Source: Crocodylus rhombifer (taxonomy: Eukaryota > Chordata > Crocodylia > Crocodylidae). Taken from it: DNA of 64,000 nt. This document shows positions 13,240-24,223 of the stretch, piece by piece. The stretch spans positions 62,001 through 126,000 of the forward strand of contig JAVSML010038700.1 in the NCBI GenBank assembly GCA_038503035.1, given 5' to 3'. Position 1 is the stretch's first letter; every line of letters begins with the position of its first letter. A program made the position numbers and the translations under genes. The notes beneath the pieces are model-generated. The model worked only from the letters and a program-made list of their open reading frames with translations. It had not been told where the DNA came from and made no database searches.

Positions 13240-13372
13240 CTCTAGGGCCATATTCCAGCAAAATGCTTAAGCACGTGCTTAACTTTTAAGTGTTGAAGCC
13301 AGTGGGTCTATATTCCTTTGCCTCAAATTAAGTGGATGCTTAAGTGATTTACTGGATCAAGCTAGAATTGCT
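13240..13372. mobile_element. Short palindromic MITE
   Basis: The left half (gggccatattccagc, aaatgcttaagcacgtgctt) is roughly repeated in reverse complement in the right half (aagtggatgcttaagtga, tactggatcaag). This is the hairpin-like repeat built on a GGCC-TGATCC-AGCAAA arm and a CTTAAGCACGTG core that is widespread in birds and reptiles. Confidence 0.6.
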
Positions 13373-13597
13373 CAGTGATTTAAAGGGGATCTGTGGTGGT
13401 TTTGTGCTCTTCCTGGATAGGATAGAAGTGGGAAGCCAGTATGCAAGAATGCAGATCAGTGAAAATGCAAATGAGTGGCAGTGAGGGTCAAAGGGTGAGA
13501 GACAATGGGTGAGAAACAGGTTGGAGGGTGGGGGAAGGGAAATGGCGACCTGGTGATAAAATGTAGCTGGTACATTGTAGCGAGGTTACCTGGGATA

Positions 13598-14080
13598 TCA
13601 GATGTCAGGCAGGTTATAATGTGCCATAAATCCAGTGTCTATATTTAATCCATGATTTGTTGTATCCAGGAGGTTGATGAAGTGAAGTTCGTAAGCTCGT
13701 CTGTGAAAGGTGTTCTGTAAATTCCCTTTGAGAATTAGAATGGAGAGACTGGAGAGGGAGAGATTATCTTGTGAAAAGTGGGCATCTACTGGTAGTTGTA
13801 CGTTTTTGTCTTTGATGGATTTTCGGAGTGCATTCATTCTGGTACACAGTTGTTGTTTGGTTTCTCCTACATATTTTCTATCAGGGCATTTAGTGCACTG
13901 CATACGGGATGAGATATAAAACATTTGTGGAGGTGCAGGTGTAAGATCCAGGAATGCTAATGGCTCTGTTGCAGGGTGTAGTTACTGTGGGAATGATGGA
14001 GATGTGTTGGCAGGTTTTACATTTCTTGTTATGGTATGGTCTGGATCCATTTGGTGTGTTTTGGGCCACAGGAAGTTTGC
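13598..14080 (-). pseudogene. PLE GIY-YIG endonuclease remnant
   Basis: The 108-codon frame at 13598-13924 reads MQCTKCPDRKYVGETKQQL, with R-M-N nearby, matching the PLE endonuclease pattern of a CxxC pair followed by YVGET and an arginine helix. Upstream, in a shifted frame, HNKKCKTCQHI supplies the cysteine pair that usually precedes the GIY motif. The C-terminus DTGFMAHYNL is typical of vertebrate PLEs as I remember them. A frameshift near 13925 separates the two parts. GIY-YIG enzymes nick target DNA to start integration; this copy is not intact. Confidence 0.8.
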
Positions 14081-14308
14081 TTCTGGTGATCAGTTTGGCC
14101 AGGTTTGGTGCTTGTTTAAAGGGAAGGTTGGGTGGTTCTGGGAAAATCTCTTTAAGAAGTCACTCATCTTCTAGTATGGGTTGCAATTGTTTGAGAATTT
14201 TCCGTGTAGGTTCCAGGGAGCGATGGTACGTCATAACTAACAGTGTGTAATTCATGGGGATTTTCTTTTTGTACTCCAGCAACTCCTCACATGGTGTTCA
14301 GGTGTGAT

Positions 14309-14545
14309 CTATCTCTTTGGAGGAGTGTCCTTGTTGGGTGAAAGCCCTTTTGAGATTTGTGAGGTGACACCTGGAGGTATTGTCCTTAGTGCAAATTCAG
14401 TGGTATTGTAGGGCTTGGGTGCATATAGTAGCATTCTTGGTGTATTTAGGGTGATTGCTGGTTCTGTACAGAGATGTTTGTTGATCTGTGGGTTTCTTGT
14501 ATATGGTAGTTTGTATTTTACCATTCTGGATAGTGATCACAGTGT
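14309..14545 (-). pseudogene. PLE linker region after the reverse transcriptase
   Basis: An open frame of 71 codons (KLPYTRNPQINKHLCTEP, PPGVTSQISKGL) lies between the reverse transcriptase and endonuclease pieces of the same element, on the same strand. Its position fits the thumb or linker of a PLE protein; no separate domain is recognised. Confidence 0.55.
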
Positions 14546-15810
14546 CTAAAAGGAAATGTTGCTGCAGGAGTATTCAAGAGGTTGTCTGATGGAGGGGTGA
14601 TGATTGTTGAATTTCTGATGGAAATCAATCAGAGATTGCAGGTTTTCAGTCCAAATTATGATGATGTCATTGATATATCTTAAGTATAGCATGGGTTTGA
14701 TGGTGCCGTCCTTGAGGAATTCTTCTTCCAGGTGGATCTTAAAAAGGTTGGCATATTGTGAAGGCATTTTTGTGCCCATAGCTGCGCCCATCATCTGGAG
14801 GAAGTGTTGGTTATTTAAAGTGAAGTTGATGTGTGTGAGGATGAAGTGTATAAGTTCAGTAATATCTTCAGATCGTTACTCGGAGTTGTAATTTTGCTCT
14901 TGTAGACGTGTAAGGCAGATGTGGATGCCATCCTGGTGTGTGATATTGGTATATAAACTGTTAATGTCCATGGTGGCTAGGAGGGTGTTGCTGGAAAGAA
15001 GGTCCATGTTTTTAAGTTTTCATAGAAATTCTGTTGTGTCTTGGACAAAATGTGCCCTTTTGGGTGATGAGAGTTTTTGGGATGGATTCACTGAAACCTG
15101 TATTTCCTCAGTCAGGGTTCCTTGGTTGAATACAAGTCTGCCTGGGTTCCCTTGTTTGTGGATTTTAGGGAGCATGTAAGAAGTCCCCAGAGTAGGTAGT
15201 GGTGGGATCAAGTTTTGTAGTTTTTCTTGTGGTTTAGATGGAAATGATTTCATGGTAGTTTTGAGTTTTAAGGTGAAAAGGGGAGTCGGATCTTCCTCTA
15301 ATTTTTTGTAGTAGGTGATGTCAGAGAGTTGTCGGTTGGCTTCTTTTATGTAGTCTTCCCAGTTAAGGATAACTACAGCTCCTCCTTTTATCTGCTGGTT
15401 TGATTATTGTTTGGTGGTTGGATCTTGGAGGTTTCTGTGGCCCTTTTCCCTGAGAGGGAGAGGTTGATATGGCGTTGTGTGTTGTTGATTATTCCATTGT
15501 TCGTTCTTTCCCTGAAGCAGTCGATATAAGGGTCAAGGTTTGAATTTCATCCACTGTGAGTTGTCCAATCTGATTTTGGGGTTTTTTTTGCTTTTTTGGG
15601 GGTTGATCTTTTCCTCAATGTTGTCAAAGGATGAAATGTTGTTGGAATTAGATTCATTTTCGTTGTGGAAATATTCCTTAATGTGGAGCTGTCAGAAGAA
15701 TTTGTCTAGTTCTCCACATTGTAGTATTGTATTAAGGTGTTCTGGACAGAAATGCAGGCCTTTAGAGAGGACAGAGGTTTCTCCCATGTGGTTTTTAAGA
15801 AGTAACTGAG
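14546..15810 (-). pseudogene. PLE reverse transcriptase remnant
   Basis: Pieces of a Penelope-type reverse transcriptase in several frames. The most N-terminal piece (15540-15810) has LSKGLHFCP and KEYFHNENESN. A single extra A in the run after the IKPADK motif shifts the frame, so the expected GGAVVI continuation is read in another frame. The piece at 15020-15253 holds TSYMLPKIHKQGNPGR and LTEEIQVSV. The piece at 14546-14794 holds MGAAMGTKMPSQYANLF and the palm motif. That motif reads YIND instead of YIDD: the first catalytic aspartate is asparagine, which should abolish polymerisation. The enzyme family would copy RNA onto a nicked target, but this copy cannot. Confidence 0.85.
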
Positions 15811-15830
15811 GACTTGGATTCACATCCATG

Positions 15831-16545
15831 CTGCTGACTGCCTCCAGGGCTGGCACACCTTTCCTCAGCACCAGCTACCAGTGCTTTGCAGGAGAAGCTG
15901 TGCTTTCATCTCTTCAGTCTCTCCAGCAAAAGAGGCTGCTGATGTTCAGAAAATGCAGCAGAACCATAACATCGGGCAGTTTACTCTTTACAGAACCAGT
16001 TTATTAAATATTCTTTTTTAAACTTAATAACAGAAGAAGGAAAAACCCTGTCAGGCAATTTAGCTAGAGAGTTAGTTTCCTCTCATCAGCGGGATTTGTG
16101 TCAGTAATGAAGCATTTCTTATGTTTCCAGTGACCCCCTCACCTATCTCATCACTAATGAGCTTTGTAAGTGCAGACGGAAAAGTGTGCCTTAGCTCACT
16201 GAAATAAACAGGGACTGGTCAGCTCATTCCTTCCTCTGAGAAACAACCCAGTGTGGTTTTTAGTTGCTGTTTCTTTAATCTCTCCTTAAAAGAGACCCCT
16301 TGTGCCTCCTTTGTCCTGGAGTTAATGGAGGTGAGTCTAGGCAGAGTCACTTTGTTCCTGGCTTATTGGTGAGGCCGAGGACCACGGAGCAGGAACCGGA
16401 CAGTTTGAATAAGGGCCCAGTCAGACCTTGTTCTTGATGTGGTTTTAGCTCACGAATGCTCGATGAATGGGCGTTTTTGCTGCTGTTGTTTGCTTGAAAG
16501 CTAGCAATATGATATGTCAGTGCAAGTGGTTCATGTGGTCTAGAG
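15831..16545. other. Intron, nothing recognised
   Basis: Unique-looking sequence between the PLE remnant and the small hAT-type element. Confidence 0.45.
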
Positions 16546-16698
16546 AAGTGGTTTTCAACCTTTTGTCATTTGTGGATCCTTAAAAAAAATTAATGGAGGC
16601 ATGTACTCCTTTGAATTGTAAACATGGGTATTCATATACTTTTGATTGACCATAGTCATCTTTTGAGGACCCCCCCAGACATAGGTTGAAAACCACTG
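16546..16698. mobile_element. hAT-type non-autonomous transposon, 153 bp
   Basis: The terminal inverted repeats are aagtggttttcaacc (left) and ggttgaaaaccactg (right, reverse complement cagtggttttcaacc). The element is flanked by a perfect 8 bp target duplication GTCTAGAG at 16538-16545 and 16699-16706. Length, terminus and 8 bp duplication identify the hAT superfamily. The first base of the left end is A instead of the expected C. It has no coding capacity. Confidence 0.92.
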
Positions 16699-16714
16699 GT
16701 CTAGAGGGCCAAGC

Positions 16715-16800
16715 ACGTGATGCAAGGGCAGGAGTCCTGGGTTCAATTCCCAGCATTGCCATCCTTTCGCTATGTGACCTTGGGCAATGTCATTTGCAAA
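16715..16800 (+). repeat. MIR SINE, sense
   Basis: The tRNA-derived B-box region gggttcaattcccagc is followed by the core tatgtgaccttgggcaatgt, in the right order and spacing for a MIR. It sits directly beside the 153 bp hAT-type element. It is a fossil SINE, not a tRNA gene: no cloverleaf can be closed. Confidence 0.8.
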
Positions 16801-19118
16801 CAGCAATTCCATTCCGAAAACTACCAGTAGGTAAAAATAGCACTTTCTTATTCAGCATATCTGCTCTCCGTGCATATTCAGAGCCCTTTCTGCTGACTGT
16901 AGTGACAAAAATAGAGTCCCTTTTTTTACTCCTGTTAGTCTTGCATTGCCAACGCGGGTAAGGCAGAATGAGCTGGAGTCTGTTCCACTCTGTGCATCAT
17001 CAGCAGAAATGTTTACAGTGGTAATCAGTTCCGCCTGTGCAAACCTATTGATGGCAGTGGAGTTGCATGGTTGTGGATGTGGGTCTGATTTAGCCTGCAG
17101 AAGATTTCTGGTGGCAGGTGATGAGCAGGGAAGCAGGAATCTAACTCGTCTCTGAGTTCCCAAGTAGATTTTGCAGAGCCGGGGATCAAGGAATGGAAAG
17201 AAACATGTCTCGGTATCTACATTGAGAAGACTTGTGAGACAATAAACGTGGACCCTAAGGTTACCAGTTTGACCATCGCTTTTCGGAACAGAACTCTTCT
17301 CCATGCTGTTTCTTTCCCTGTAAAATGGGTCAAATCCTTGCCCCACCATCTGGGTGGAGAGGGTTACCTTTTTTAGCTGTTCATAAAATTATCTTGGATC
17401 TTTGGATGAGCAATTCTCTACAAGTTTCAAGTGTTCCTTTGAACTTCGGAGGTTTTTGGTCCTATCGGTTCTGATTAACTTAGTCCCAGAGGTTGGATCA
17501 TTGTTTTTCAGAAACCTATCTAGCAATTTGGTGAAACTGTTAACCTATATGGAGAAAATAGAGTAGATGCTCTTAGTATTACAGTTACTGCATGAAGTCA
17601 GCTGGCTGGCATGGTTACGGTGCCTTACCCTGCCTACTCCTATCCTGTGCAGCTTGGCTTTTATGGATGGTCTGGTAAAGGTTGTGTCACCAGCGATAGC
17701 CCAGATAGAAATATTGGCTGAGTGGGCTATTGATTTTATAATCATTTTCATATGCAACCCTCCCCCACCTGTGTCACTGCAAAGGCAGATCACAGATTGA
17801 ACTGCGGTTGAATTGATGTGGGATTGATTAAAACTCACAGTAATTATGGGCTCGCTGTTGCCCAAGCCAGGCAAATCAATGTCAGCAATAACAGATATGG
17901 TTCTTTATTAAAGCTCAGAAAATACTCATCCAGCACTGTGTGTGTATAAGCCCACCCAGGAGCAGAGACCTACCTTCTAGAGCTGTCTGTAACATGCACG
18001 TGCAACCTGGGGGCTCATAACCATATGACCCATGGCGACCCTTTCCAGGTAGCCCCTGGCTGAAGGCAGCGTGAACAGGGTAACAGCAAATCTGACCAGC
18101 CACAGACTTTAGTGACAAGCCAGCAAAGTTCTGTGTATCTGTCAAGGAAGATGCAAGTACATTTACAGGGGCCAAATCCCTTGAGACGCTGAGTAATTCC
18201 CATTGACTACAGAGAAACATCCATAATGTTTCCACAGAAGATGAGGATCCTCAGTACCTTTCCGGATTAGACCTTGTATAATAGTGAGGTGGTGTTTAAC
18301 ACTGGTGAAAGTAGTTCAGATAAATGCAGTCCCTTGCCTAGGCAGCCATCCAGTTCATAGCAGATTGCCTTACACCAAGGACCCCACTCCCAGGGGGAGA
18401 ACATAGGTTATTTTCTGTGTATCCTTTGGAAGCCCTGCTCCTCCCATCTCTTGGGACAGAGACCAAGAAAAAATCTGAAGAAAATTCTTGGAGACTATGT
18501 CCCCTCATCAGAGCTAAATTTGCCTGGTGTGAAAGTGGATCATGGAGCTTGTGGTAGCTTTATGGCTCTTGGGACTCTGCAAGGCCTGGGACTGCCAGGT
18601 GTAATCCATGTTCCCTGTGGCCAGTGTAGGTTGCCCTCCCTGGCCTCTCTTGCAAGAGCCAAGGGGCTGGCACGTCAGCAGGTATAAACTAGTGGCACAT
18701 CAGCGGGTCTAAACTAGTGACACATCTCCACTGAAGTGAAGGGATTTTTGGCAGCTGGGATTTGGCCTAATTCATCATGATACCAATATGAAGGCAGAGA
18801 CTATGAAGGTTGCCTGTCCCCAGGTAGATGGGTGTATCCCCCATTAGTAGCATACACGTTTAGGTCCCACTTTAAAAGCTTGAGATGTTAAGGAGCCCAT
18901 TGCTACCTGGAACACTTGGCTCATTAGTTTGGTCAACAGCATCTCCTGTGTTTAGACCCAGAGGAGCTAGGCTCAGTTCCTGCAGGTAGTTCATCACAGC
19001 ATGAGGAGGGAGAGTGCCCCACCTCAGGCAGAGTTTACCCTCACCATAAAGTACAGAAGGGACTAAGAGATTCCTTGCCTTTACAAAGTGATCCCTTGAC
19101 CCATTTCCATATACAGGG
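16801..19118. other. Intron, nothing recognised
   Basis: No gene. A 165-codon minus-strand frame at 16852-17349 is not supported by any motif. A tandem echo of cacatcagcgggtctaaacta occurs near 18672-18720. Confidence 0.45.
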
Positions 19119-19141
19119 TATGTGTGCGTGTGTGTGTGTGT
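19119..19141. repeat. TG dinucleotide microsatellite
   Basis: Run of gtgtgcgtgtgtgtgtgtgt with one interruption. Confidence 0.85.
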
Positions 19142-21219
19142 ACCTAAATCAGCAGTTTTAGCAATAACATATCACTATGGATCTACATAGAGGAACCAAG
19201 ATTCCCACTTCTTTGCCTTTCATTCATTGCTGCTTCCCTCTCTGCCCCCCTGGGCAAAGATAGCCATCTCCCCTTGGTCCTTGCCTCACCTATTCTGTAT
19301 CCAGAGAAGATGATCTCCAGTGCTTGTAGCACAAAGCCCCAAGTCTGTGCATTGTGCCTTGCTGAGAGAACTTCCTGCTGTACTGTAACAGCTGGTTTGT
19401 GAGCTGGCTTCCCAGAGCCCAGGGCTAAGGCTGAAGGAGGGACTTTATTTTAGAAATTTCACAGCAAGCTATTTACATTCCATAATTAATGCATATTAGA
19501 AGGCATAATTACAAATAGACACAAACCATGCTTCCTGGTGATTAAAATATCAAGCTGGGGAAATGTTCTGAGGAGCGGGCTCCAACCAGAAAGTAGCTGA
19601 GAGTGTGTGGGAAGGTGCCTCAGGGTGAACCTCCAACACTTCAACCTCCTGTTAGCTAACTCAGCCTCAGGGAAGATGGCAGAGTCTTTCTGCATAGGCA
19701 GGAGAGAGGGCTCCTACCTCCTTACTCCGCTGCCTTCCTCAGAGTCACCACTGCTGCTTCAGGAGTGAGGGCAGCAGGCAGCAGCTCATGAACGAGTCTG
19801 CAGTCTCCACAGGTGTGATCCTAAGGCAAGAGTTCAGATAGGATGTAACCCAGGGCCCCTTGAGGTCAGTGGAAGGACTCCTGTTAACTTCAGCAGGGTA
19901 TGGCTCACAGCCCTGCTGGAACAGTTCAGACCTTATAGTTAGGAGTCTCGGTTTCAACCGTTCCTGCTCATCAGCATTCATCCTGCCCAGGAGGGAGAGA
20001 GGAGCTAAAGAAGGAAACTTAGCATATAGGGATCAACCCAGGGCTTCTGCAGCTTCAACATGCCTGCCACTGCACTCAGTTAACCCTTTGGTCCCTTCCA
20101 GGTACAGTATTTGTATTTATACCTCTTTGCACAGGTCCTATTACTCTCTCTGTAGTGCAGAGCAACTAGAAAGGGGATGCGGGGATGCATTCGCTCTCTC
20201 ACAGCCACACCACACAATTATTCTGAGCCTATTTTTCCAGACTGCGTAGCACTCGCATGAGGCAGGCGTTCTCCCTTTGCATCTATTGTCACTGTGTGGA
20301 CCAAAAAAGCTTGTTGCATCATCTTCCTCCTTCTCTGCTTCCTTGTGCCTACAGAGGCCTGCAATTGCCAACGCTTCCAGTCCTTGCTCCTTCCCCACCA
20401 CTGGACTTGTCCTCACCCTCCCTGCCTTGTGGACAGAGAAGGTGTCAGATTCCAGTGCCATTCCCCTGCCTTTGCTGCCATGTGTAGGGAGGTCTGTCTC
20501 TCGGTGCACTTTTTTTGCACCGCCCCTTCTCCAGGGACAGAAGAGAGGAAGCCAAGTGTCCATCTCTCTCTCAACAGCTCAGCTGCAGGGAAGGCCACAG
20601 GGGAGGGTGGAGAACTGTTTGGAAGTTCATGGCTTCTACCATCTGCTACCTCTGCATTTGCCCTGCAGGCAGGCTGCACCTCCTCACCTGCATAGGAATT
20701 TATAAGTAACCACTCAAGTGAATGACATTTTATTTGGAGAAGCTAGCAACTGGGGGGGAGGGGGGAAGGCTAGGGCAGAGGGCAGGAGCATCTCATTAAA
20801 TAGCTGATCAGCTCCAGGACTATTCTGGTATTTGTCTCTGCAGTCAGAGTTCACCTGTTGAACAGCTAAGAGCCTGATGACCAGCCATCAGTCAAGCCTG
20901 GCAGCTTGTATCCGGAGAGGAGCCCCCGTGGCAAGCAAAAGCGGGAACAGTGATCTCCTGAACTTTTATTAATATGTACGACATTTTGCTCCCATGGAAA
21001 ATTGATTTTCTTTTTTAAGCACAAAGTATAGCGGTTTTATAACCTTTCTTCTGCTTGACAGAGGCCATTTATAACCTGCCTTCATTGCTACCTGTACAAG
21101 CTGGGGTCTAACTCATCTTCAAGAACGCCTTAATGCATTTTTAATTGTGAGCTGTTCCTAGGCAAGGTGTTTTTTTGTTTTTTTTCCCCAAGGACTGACC
21201 TGCCTTTTTTGTTTGGAGG
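19142..21219. other. Intron, mostly unique; possible repeat and conserved segments
   Basis: Around 19800-19930 the words ctgttaacttcagcagggt and ttgaggtcagtggaaggact are typical of a palindromic bird/reptile MITE. The stretch 20260-20700 is pyrimidine-rich and gives several overlapping open frames in different frames, which argues against coding. The AT-rich stretch 20940-21080 is a candidate conserved non-coding element, by eye only. Confidence 0.4.
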
Positions 21220-21270
21220 GTGTGTGTGTGTGTGTGTATGTGCGTGTGTTGGGAAGGTGGGGGGGGGGGC
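21220..21270. repeat. TG microsatellite followed by a G run
   Basis: A tgtgtgtgtgtgtgtgtatg tract is followed by gggaaggtgg and a run of about ten G. Confidence 0.85.
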
Positions 21271-21419
21271 ATGTGTGGCTGAAAGAAAATAATTAAGTAA
21301 CAAAGGTGGAATGGGAAAACACTTTCATCTGAGTGACAGCTAATTGATGGCATTTGGTGCTCACTTGTTTTAATCTTTGGGGACAGGAAAAGCCAAGTGG
21401 AGAATTGAAATTAAAATGG

Positions 21420-21512
21420 AGAACCAGGTCCCTGGCTTGTTGCAAATCAGCGTAGCTCTGTTGACTTTGCTGGAGTGACTCCAATTCTCATCAGCCGAGG
21501 ATCTGTCCTCCT
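21420..21512. mobile_element. Short palindromic MITE
   Basis: The order caaatcagcgtagctctgtt, gactttgctggagtgact, catcagccgaggatctgtc matches a hairpin repeat common in birds and reptiles whose arms read AGCTGGTGCAAATCAGC and its complement. Confidence 0.5.
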
Positions 21513-21974
21513 ACAGTCCTCCATCTTCCCTGACAACCTGGAAGGGGCTGTGCTGCAGTGGCAAGAACCTCTGCACAACTTTGCTTGCTACAAAGATGCA
21601 TTGAAATGCTTCCTTTAAAAAGCAGGGCTGAGGATCATTAATAGGAGTAATGATAAGCACATGTGTGAGCTTAAATGAATGACTAATACAAGGCCTAAAT
21701 TCCCCCTGATTTCAGTAGCGCCATGATCCAATTCACTCAAAGCCTCTTAATTGGGATTCCCTTGGTACACCATGTTCCCATCTTTTTTAGTATCAAAATT
21801 CTCATTCCTGAGTGCTAGGAGGCCTTCTGGGGAGATGCCCCCAATGCAGAATGGCAATGTGAGATGGGGGAACTCAGCATCTCATGAGAACAGGCTATGA
21901 ATGAAATGTGTGTGAAGATTTTTCCGGTTGTGCTGGTCAGATCACATTGCTGGTGCCTGCTTTTAGCTCTCTCG
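21513..21974. other. Intron, nothing recognised
   Basis: Apart from a weak echo of ttcagtagcgccatgatcc near 21712-21730, possibly another MITE scrap, nothing is identified. Confidence 0.4.
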
Positions 21975-22085
21975 TGCACCTGAGGCCCAGAGAGGTGAAA
22001 TGATTTGCAAGAGGTAACTCAGCCGCATGACCAGGAGCAGAACTCAGGTGTCCAAGTGCAGTGCTTGTTTCCATCCATGAAGCTC
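21975..22085 (-). repeat. MIR SINE, antisense
   Basis: The + strand reads cctgaggcccagagaggtga, then tgatttgcaagaggtaactc, then aggagcagaactcaggtgtc, the reverse complement of the MIR core and 5' region in the correct order. It lies about 300 bp before the ASTN2 exon at 22391. Confidence 0.75.
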
Positions 22086-22390
22086 TGCTGACTCCTCAAG
22101 TATATGAACCCATGGAGACTTGAATTCAAGGTTGCATACAGACTCCTTTTATATTGATGACAGGAAGAATGTGCCATTGATGTAAGGAGATGTGACTCCA
22201 GTAGAGCTGAGCCTGCTTACCCCAGTCAGGAATTTAGCTCCCTAGGGTGAAGAGTTACAAGGGAACATGGAGCCATGTCCTTCATACTGGTTACTTCCAT
22301 GTGTCTTGCAGAGAAAATGCTAGGCCCTGGTCCTGGGACCTCTGAGGGTAAAACACACCAACTACCTTACCAGGTTTTCTCTCACTGCAG

Positions 22391-22557
22391 TGCCCAGAGG
22401 AGCTGAGGCCCATGAAGGATGGCACCGGCTGCTATGACTACTCCAAAGGGATTGACTGCTCTGACGGCTTCAACGGTGGCTGTGAGCAGCTGTGTCTCCA
22501 GCAGACCCTTCCTCTGCCGCATGATCCCTCATCCAGCACAATCTTCATGTTCTGTGG
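22391..22557 (+). CDS. ASTN2: Astrotactin-2, internal coding exon (EGF-like module)
   Basis: This 167 bp exon of astrotactin-2 encodes 55 codons plus 2 nt, from [11 protein letters not shown] to IFMFCG. Astrotactins are neuronal membrane glycoproteins; ASTN2 is known to act in glial-guided neuronal migration and in trafficking of ASTN1 and synaptic proteins. The exon follows a pyrimidine-rich tract ending CTCACTGCAG and is followed by GTGAGT at 22558. It carries the first four cysteines of an EGF-like fold ([15 protein letters not shown]); the remaining two come from the next exon, and the split glycine codon GG|T joins cleanly. ASTN2 is preferred over its paralogue ASTN1 because the residues around [10 protein letters not shown] and YKLAPDGKSC match my memory of ASTN2; an alignment would settle it. 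It starts at a codon boundary (phase 0). No frameshift or stop is present, so the exon looks functional. Confidence 0.93.
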
Positions 22558-23796
22558 GTGAGTTTCTTAGAACGGTTACAGCAAAAGCTTTTTCTCTGGG
22601 ATTTTCCATGAATCACCTCAACTGGATCATTGCTTTCCTCTCCATATCTTTCCTTTTCCTTGGATTTCTGTTTGTCAGAGTTGTATCTGGATAGCCATCT
22701 CTCTCCATTTATGTAATTTGACATGTGTGGCATGGAGGGAGTAGCAAGAAATATAGTGGACCACAGCAATGCACATATGATGCAATTAGCCTACATATAA
22801 CTATAGTTGTGTCCCAAGAACATGTGCAGCCCAGAGCTTGCCTCTTTTTGTACAAGTTACAAGTTATTGTCCATGTTGTGTGCCTCTGGGAAGTGGGCAT
22901 TTTTCACAGGGGTGCAGGTATGGTCAGGTATGCTTACAATTTTTTAGGGCAAATGTATGCACATGCTGGCCTGCAGCAAACCACACCAACATAGATGTAC
23001 ACATGAGAACAGTGAATGCATATGGACAGAATATTCCCGTCTGATTTTTCTCCTCTGTGGAGGGATGTATCTCAATTAATCTTTGCTTTATAAATCCCAA
23101 ACCATTTTCTTCCTGAGTTTTGCAGGCTTTGTTTGTTTGGGGCTTTTTGTGCTTTTTTATTATGTTTTTTTCTTATGCATTTCTTAAAATAGAGTTTCAT
23201 CCCAGATTTTGGCCAGGATCCTGTAATCCTCTGCAATTCAGCATTTTCTCTAAGGAGAATCTCCCCGACTATAGAAGGGAGCTCTGTGATTATCTGGCTT
23301 TATAGTGCACAGCTGCAAAATACAGCCATCCATTACCTGAGCCATCCTAAGAACTGCCATGGTTCAGAGGCTGTGCAAACGGTAGCACCCTATCAGTGCA
23401 CATCTGTATATACATGTGCTCAAGATGCCATCCTTTAACCCACTTCAGTCCTTGCAGCTTCAGAGTAAAAGGTGATAAAGAGCCAGGGAGGGAGAAAGAA
23501 ACTGCACAGTGAATGAAACATCTGAGCCTTATCATACCTTGGAGAGGAGCAAAAATTTATGGGGCAAGAAGGATTTGAAAAGAATGCACTGAATTATTTT
23601 CAGTGGGTTCATCCAGCCAGCTAGAGGCACTTATCTCCACTGGATCTGAGTGTCCACACAGAACAGTTCCTTATATGCATGCCACACCATCGCATGCAAG
23701 AAAGAAAAGGCACACGGCAGACTCCTATACAGGGGAGGCAGCATTTACAGTCCCAACCCAAAAGAAGTCTGAGGCCATTTTGGGACACATAAACTA
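22558..23796 (+). other. ASTN2 intron, 5' part, nothing else recognised
   Basis: It begins with the donor GTGAGT. Unique-looking sequence up to the CR1 insertion. Confidence 0.6.
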
Positions 23797-24223
23797 GTTT
23801 CATAGTTGGTAGGGTCGGAAGGGACCTGAGCAAATCATCGAGTCCGACCCCCTGCCATGGCAGGAAAGAGTACTGGAGTCAAACCACCCCGGCAAGGTGT
23901 TCATCCAGCCTCCTCTTAAAGACCCGTGGGGTAGGAGCCTGCACCACTTCTCTTGGAAGTTGATCCCAGACCCTAGCCGCCCTGACCATGAAGTAGCACC
24001 TCCTGATATCTAACCTAAACCTACCCTCTGCCAGCTTGTGACCATTATTTCTAGTCACTCCTGGTGGTGCTTGGGGGAACAGGGACTCCCCCAGTGCCTG
24101 CTGATCCCCCCTGACTAGTTTGTAACAGGCCACTAGATCCCCCCCTCAGCCTTCTCTTGTGGAGGCTGAACAGGTTCAGGTCCCGTAGCCTCTCCTCATA
24201 GGGCCTGCCCTGCTGCCCCCTGA

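Larger units (their letters stand above)
13400..15830 (-). mobile_element. Penelope-like retroelement (PLE), degenerate copy
   Basis: A minus-strand retroelement of about 2.3 kb with PLE architecture: an N-terminal region, a reverse transcriptase, and a C-terminal GIY-YIG endonuclease. Order on the minus strand: LSKGLHFCP (about 15760), IKPADK (about 15390), SYMLPKIHK (about 15175), MGAAMGTK (about 14785), YLRYINDIIIIW (about 14670), then KCKTCQ and YVGETKQQL (about 13865). It is broken by frameshifts and stops. The outer limits are uncertain; sequence between 13400 and 13590 is assigned only as probable 3' untranslated region. It lies antisense to ASTN2. No terminal repeats were identified. 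Confidence 0.85.

Noticed and set aside
16715..16800. tRNA-like B box in gggttcaattcccagc
   Set aside because: No A box at the right spacing and no cloverleaf; the following core identifies a MIR SINE.
16852..17349. 165-codon minus-strand open frame
   Set aside because: No known motif, no conserved start context, and overlapped by an unrelated + strand frame.
20141..20709. Cluster of five open frames near 20.1-20.7 kb
   Set aside because: All frames on both strands are open because the region is C/T-rich; none shows a domain or splice border.
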